Shown: positions 62,200 to 64,000 of the stretch, piece by piece
Numbering within the stretch: the first letter of the stretch is position 1
How the letters are laid out: every line of letters begins with the position of its first letter
From: Gammaproteobacteria bacterium
GTDB lineage: Bacteria; Pseudomonadota; Gammaproteobacteria; Pseudomonadales; Azotimanducaceae
Direction: 5' to 3'
Length of the DNA stretch: 64,000 nucleotides
Assembly: GCA_005799745.1 (NCBI GenBank)
Contig: SYFY01000043.1
Span: 1 to 64,000 of the forward strand
The notes under the pieces: generated by a model
The model's database searches: none
Told to the model about the DNA's origin: nothing
The model's input: only the letters and a program-made list of their open reading frames with translations
Translations under genes and position numbers: made by a program

Positions 62200-62727
62200 T
62201 CAGGCGGTATAACCCGCAAGGCGGAATTTCGTGGCATTGACGATCAACTGGTTCGCAATGCGATAAAGACCAAACGCTGCTGCCGCGGCCGCAACCTGGG
62301 TCAGAAGCGTTTCCCAATGGGTGACATCGTTGCTCTCGACTAACGAGCCAACTAACGCGATTGAAGCCAGGACGCCGTTGCGCACAATCAAGCTTACCGA
62401 GATTGGTACCGGCTCATCTCCACAGCCACAGTCAATGAATGAACGTCCACGCGCGCGGTTGACACCCATTCCGACTGCATAAGCCAGAAGCAGGAGCATC
62501 GCCAGCCACAAACCCGGTTGAATCATGAACGCGCAGGCGAGGACGGTGATGGCTTCCAACGACAGAATGACTCGCGCAGCGACTCCGATCAGGGATTTCG
62601 GAAAGAGTCGATAGGCACCAAAGGTTGCAGTGAAACGCATCGGTGCATGCAGCTTGTGATGCAACGCTTCAGCAAAAACGGCTGCGATGAAGAAGTGAAT
62701 CGCCGCAGTGGGCACGTCGATCATCAT
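62200..62727 (-). CDS. mauE: MauE/DoxX-like membrane protein
   Basis: A 175-residue protein with four helices: AAIHFFIAAVFAEALHHKL, ILSLEAITVLACAFMIQPGL, WLAMLLLLAYAVGMGVNRAR and a last segment near the end. RGRSFIDCGCGDEP has the CGCG cysteine pair typical of MauE, probably exchanging electrons with MauD. It starts four bases after the stop of the cytochrome b561-YceI gene, with GAGGG as its ribosome binding site. Confidence 0.85.
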   Translation of the reverse strand: MMIDVPTAAIHFFIAAVFAEALHHKLHAPMRFTATFGAYRLFPKSLIGVAARVILSLEAITVLACAFMIQPGLWLAMLLLLAYAVGMGVNRARGRSFIDCGCGDEPVPISVSLIVRNGVLASIALVGSLVESNDVTHWETLLTQVAAAAAAFGLYRIANQLIVNATKFRLAGYTA

Positions 62728-62731
62728 GCCC

Positions 62732-63907
62732 TCACGACTCTGATGCGCGAGTGACTTTGAAATCGACCTTCACCATTTGACCGACTGACGATGTGTCAGC
62801 CCAATCACCGGTGCCGAGATTGAGCGCGAGGCGATCGAGGGTCGCGGTTCCGGTAAGGACTTCCTGGCTTCGATCCGTCGTGTGGCTAAACGTCAGGAGT
62901 ACCGGATATTCGCTGTTACGAATGCGCAGCATACCCGTAGCATGGAAGCCACCTTCGGGAACCATAGTGATATCGATGGAGTGATATCGAACCTGGGGAT
63001 GGGCTGCAGTGTCGAACCACTCTGCCGATGCCATCGTGCCATCGCGGCTATCGTCACCTGTGGACGTCTTGGTTACGTCGACCAACACCTGAGCACTGCT
63101 CGCACCCAAATTGTCAGGCAGGAAACGAATCTCTGCGGTCCATGTAGACCAGGTACCAGTGAAAGGCGCACCAGCTTGTTCAGCGGTGAAGGTGATCGAA
63201 CTCTGGCTGTAGTCGATGGTCCATAGTGGTAGAGAGGTATCGATCGCGATCGCGACCGGCTCGACAACAGGCGCCACGTTCGCCGGAACCGTTGCTGCAG
63301 GCGACTCAACAGGTTTGACGTTGAGGTAGGTCAGTCCTGCACCAATCGCGATAACGAAGAGACTCACCGAGATCAGCGATGACATTCGCGATAACACGCC
63401 GTCGCGGTCAATGACTGCATGTTTGAGAGCAGCCAGAATGTGCAGCAACGCCAATACGAACATGACGTTCGCGCCGATCTCGTGCACCTCTTCAAAGGAC
63501 TCGGCGAGTGATTCGTTGTCCCAGACGAGATCAGGGAAGACGAACAGGTTAAACCAGCTGACCGAATAGGCCGATGCAGACGAGTAGAGCCAACCCGACA
63601 GCGGCATGATGAAGATGAGTGCGTAGAGCACAACATGCGTAACCTTCGAGACCATCACTTGCCAGCTCGGCATTGTCGCGGGTAGGGCAGGTGCGGGATG
63701 GGTAAAGCGCCAGTTGAGGCGAATGACCGCGAGCATCAACACAGTCATGCCTACCGACTTGTGGTTGGCCCATATCGCGAGTTCGATGACATCGCTGCCG
63801 GCCTCTTCAGCAAGTTCATGCAAGACGAAGTTGAGCACGATCAACCCGGCGATCAACCAATGCAGGATACGGGCGACTTCGCTGTAACGAATGGCTTCGG
63901 ATGTCAT
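62732..63907 (-). CDS. Cytochrome b561 - YceI fusion protein
   Basis: A 391-residue two-domain protein. Residues about 1-185 form a four-helix cytochrome b561 with haem His in ARILHWLIAGLIVLNFVLHE, NHKSVGMTVLMLAVIRLNWR and FVLALLHILAALKHAVIDRD. A linker (VEPVAIAIDTSLPLWTID) leads to a YceI lipid-binding beta-barrel: SSITFTAEQAGAPFTGTWST, DSRDGTMASAEWFDTAAHPQ and GMLRIRNSEYPVLLTF. It may move electrons between the quinone pool and a lipid-like carrier held by the YceI part. ATG 63907 is preferred over 63964. Confidence 0.9.
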   Translation of the reverse strand: MTSEAIRYSEVARILHWLIAGLIVLNFVLHELAEEAGSDVIELAIWANHKSVGMTVLMLAVIRLNWRFTHPAPALPATMPSWQVMVSKVTHVVLYALIFIMPLSGWLYSSASAYSVSWFNLFVFPDLVWDNESLAESFEEVHEIGANVMFVLALLHILAALKHAVIDRDGVLSRMSSLISVSLFVIAIGAGLTYLNVKPVESPAATVPANVAPVVEPVAIAIDTSLPLWTIDYSQSSITFTAEQAGAPFTGTWSTWTAEIRFLPDNLGASSAQVLVDVTKTSTGDDSRDGTMASAEWFDTAAHPQVRYHSIDITMVPEGGFHATGMLRIRNSEYPVLLTFSHTTDRSQEVLTGTATLDRLALNLGTGDWADTSSVGQMVKVDFKVTRASES

Positions 63908-64000
63908 GAGAATCAGGGTTGCCTCCGGGAGCAGCGGAGTGTATGGAACGACCCCATCGAACACAAACGAGCCTCACGTGGCGCAATCTTTTCCTTCAAG

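Overview
The window reads as a bacterial chromosome segment, most likely from a Gammaproteobacterium with moderately high GC and an aquatic or environmental lifestyle. Reasons: DUF3081- and DUF6482-like small proteins, LptF/LptG, a cobalamin-riboswitch-controlled BtuB-type receptor, Dps, and many CoA/flavin catabolic genes typical of marine gammaproteobacteria. No rRNA, tRNA, CRISPR or replication origin was recognised. The taxonomic call is inference.

Layout. (1) 1-1024: an intact IS6-family element abutting an oppositely oriented fragment of a related copy. (2) 1.1-9.2 kb: a photolyase/stress island with an FeS-type photolyase, an NAD(P)-binding SDR, an HNH protein, a DUF6482-like protein, a MerR-type regulator, a DUF3081 protein, a GNAT, a tiny membrane protein followed by two c-type cytochromes, and a fasciclin-domain protein. 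Two AT-rich promoter regions here share a repeated TGTC(C/T)AT motif, a candidate operator. (3) 9.3-11.95 kb: mobile-element debris (CbpM-like remnant, two IS91-family remnants, an orphan receiver-domain fragment). (4) 12.0-13.2 kb: an amidohydrolase.

(5) 13.4-31.5 kb is the most remarkable part: an 18-kb locus that looks like a complete bacterial sphingolipid system. The minus-strand operon FAAL, NAD-dependent reductase/epimerase, acyl carrier protein and serine-palmitoyltransferase-like enzyme would make the long-chain base. The plus-strand genes supply a GNAT-type candidate ceramide synthase, two nucleotidyltransferases, a lipid-kinase-like protein, an Asp/Asn-hydroxylase-like protein, a GMC oxidoreductase, a HIT protein, LptA/LptF/LptG-like transport proteins, a phosphoesterase, a CDP-alcohol phosphatidyltransferase fused to a Rossmann-like N-terminus, an unknown nucleotidyltransferase-like protein and a MOP-type flippase. 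Together they suggest synthesis, head-group attachment and envelope export of a phospho-sphingolipid.

(6) 32-33.4 kb: Dps with a dyad in its promoter, and a TauE-type exporter. (7) 33.6-53 kb: a catabolic/transport region (enoyl-CoA hydratase, SDRs, LLM flavin enzymes, class III aminotransferase, flavin monooxygenase, SSS symporter, DUF5916 protein, START-like, NIPSNAP, GST, MATE), containing several decayed genes and a probable selenoprotein of the ArsC-like family with an in-frame TGA. Two inverted copies of a ~180-bp multi-hairpin repeat lie at 46.2 and 51.7 kb. (8) 52.8-54.1 kb: a PadR regulator with its membrane partner. (9) 54.2-58.4 kb: two large genes interrupted only by in-frame nonsense codons (four in total, no frameshift) and a small membrane protein apparently split at a poly-A run. 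(10) 58.4-64 kb: TauD-type dioxygenase, riboswitch plus BtuB-like receptor, and a cytochrome b561-YceI / MauE / MauD operon lacking the usual methylamine dehydrogenase genes.
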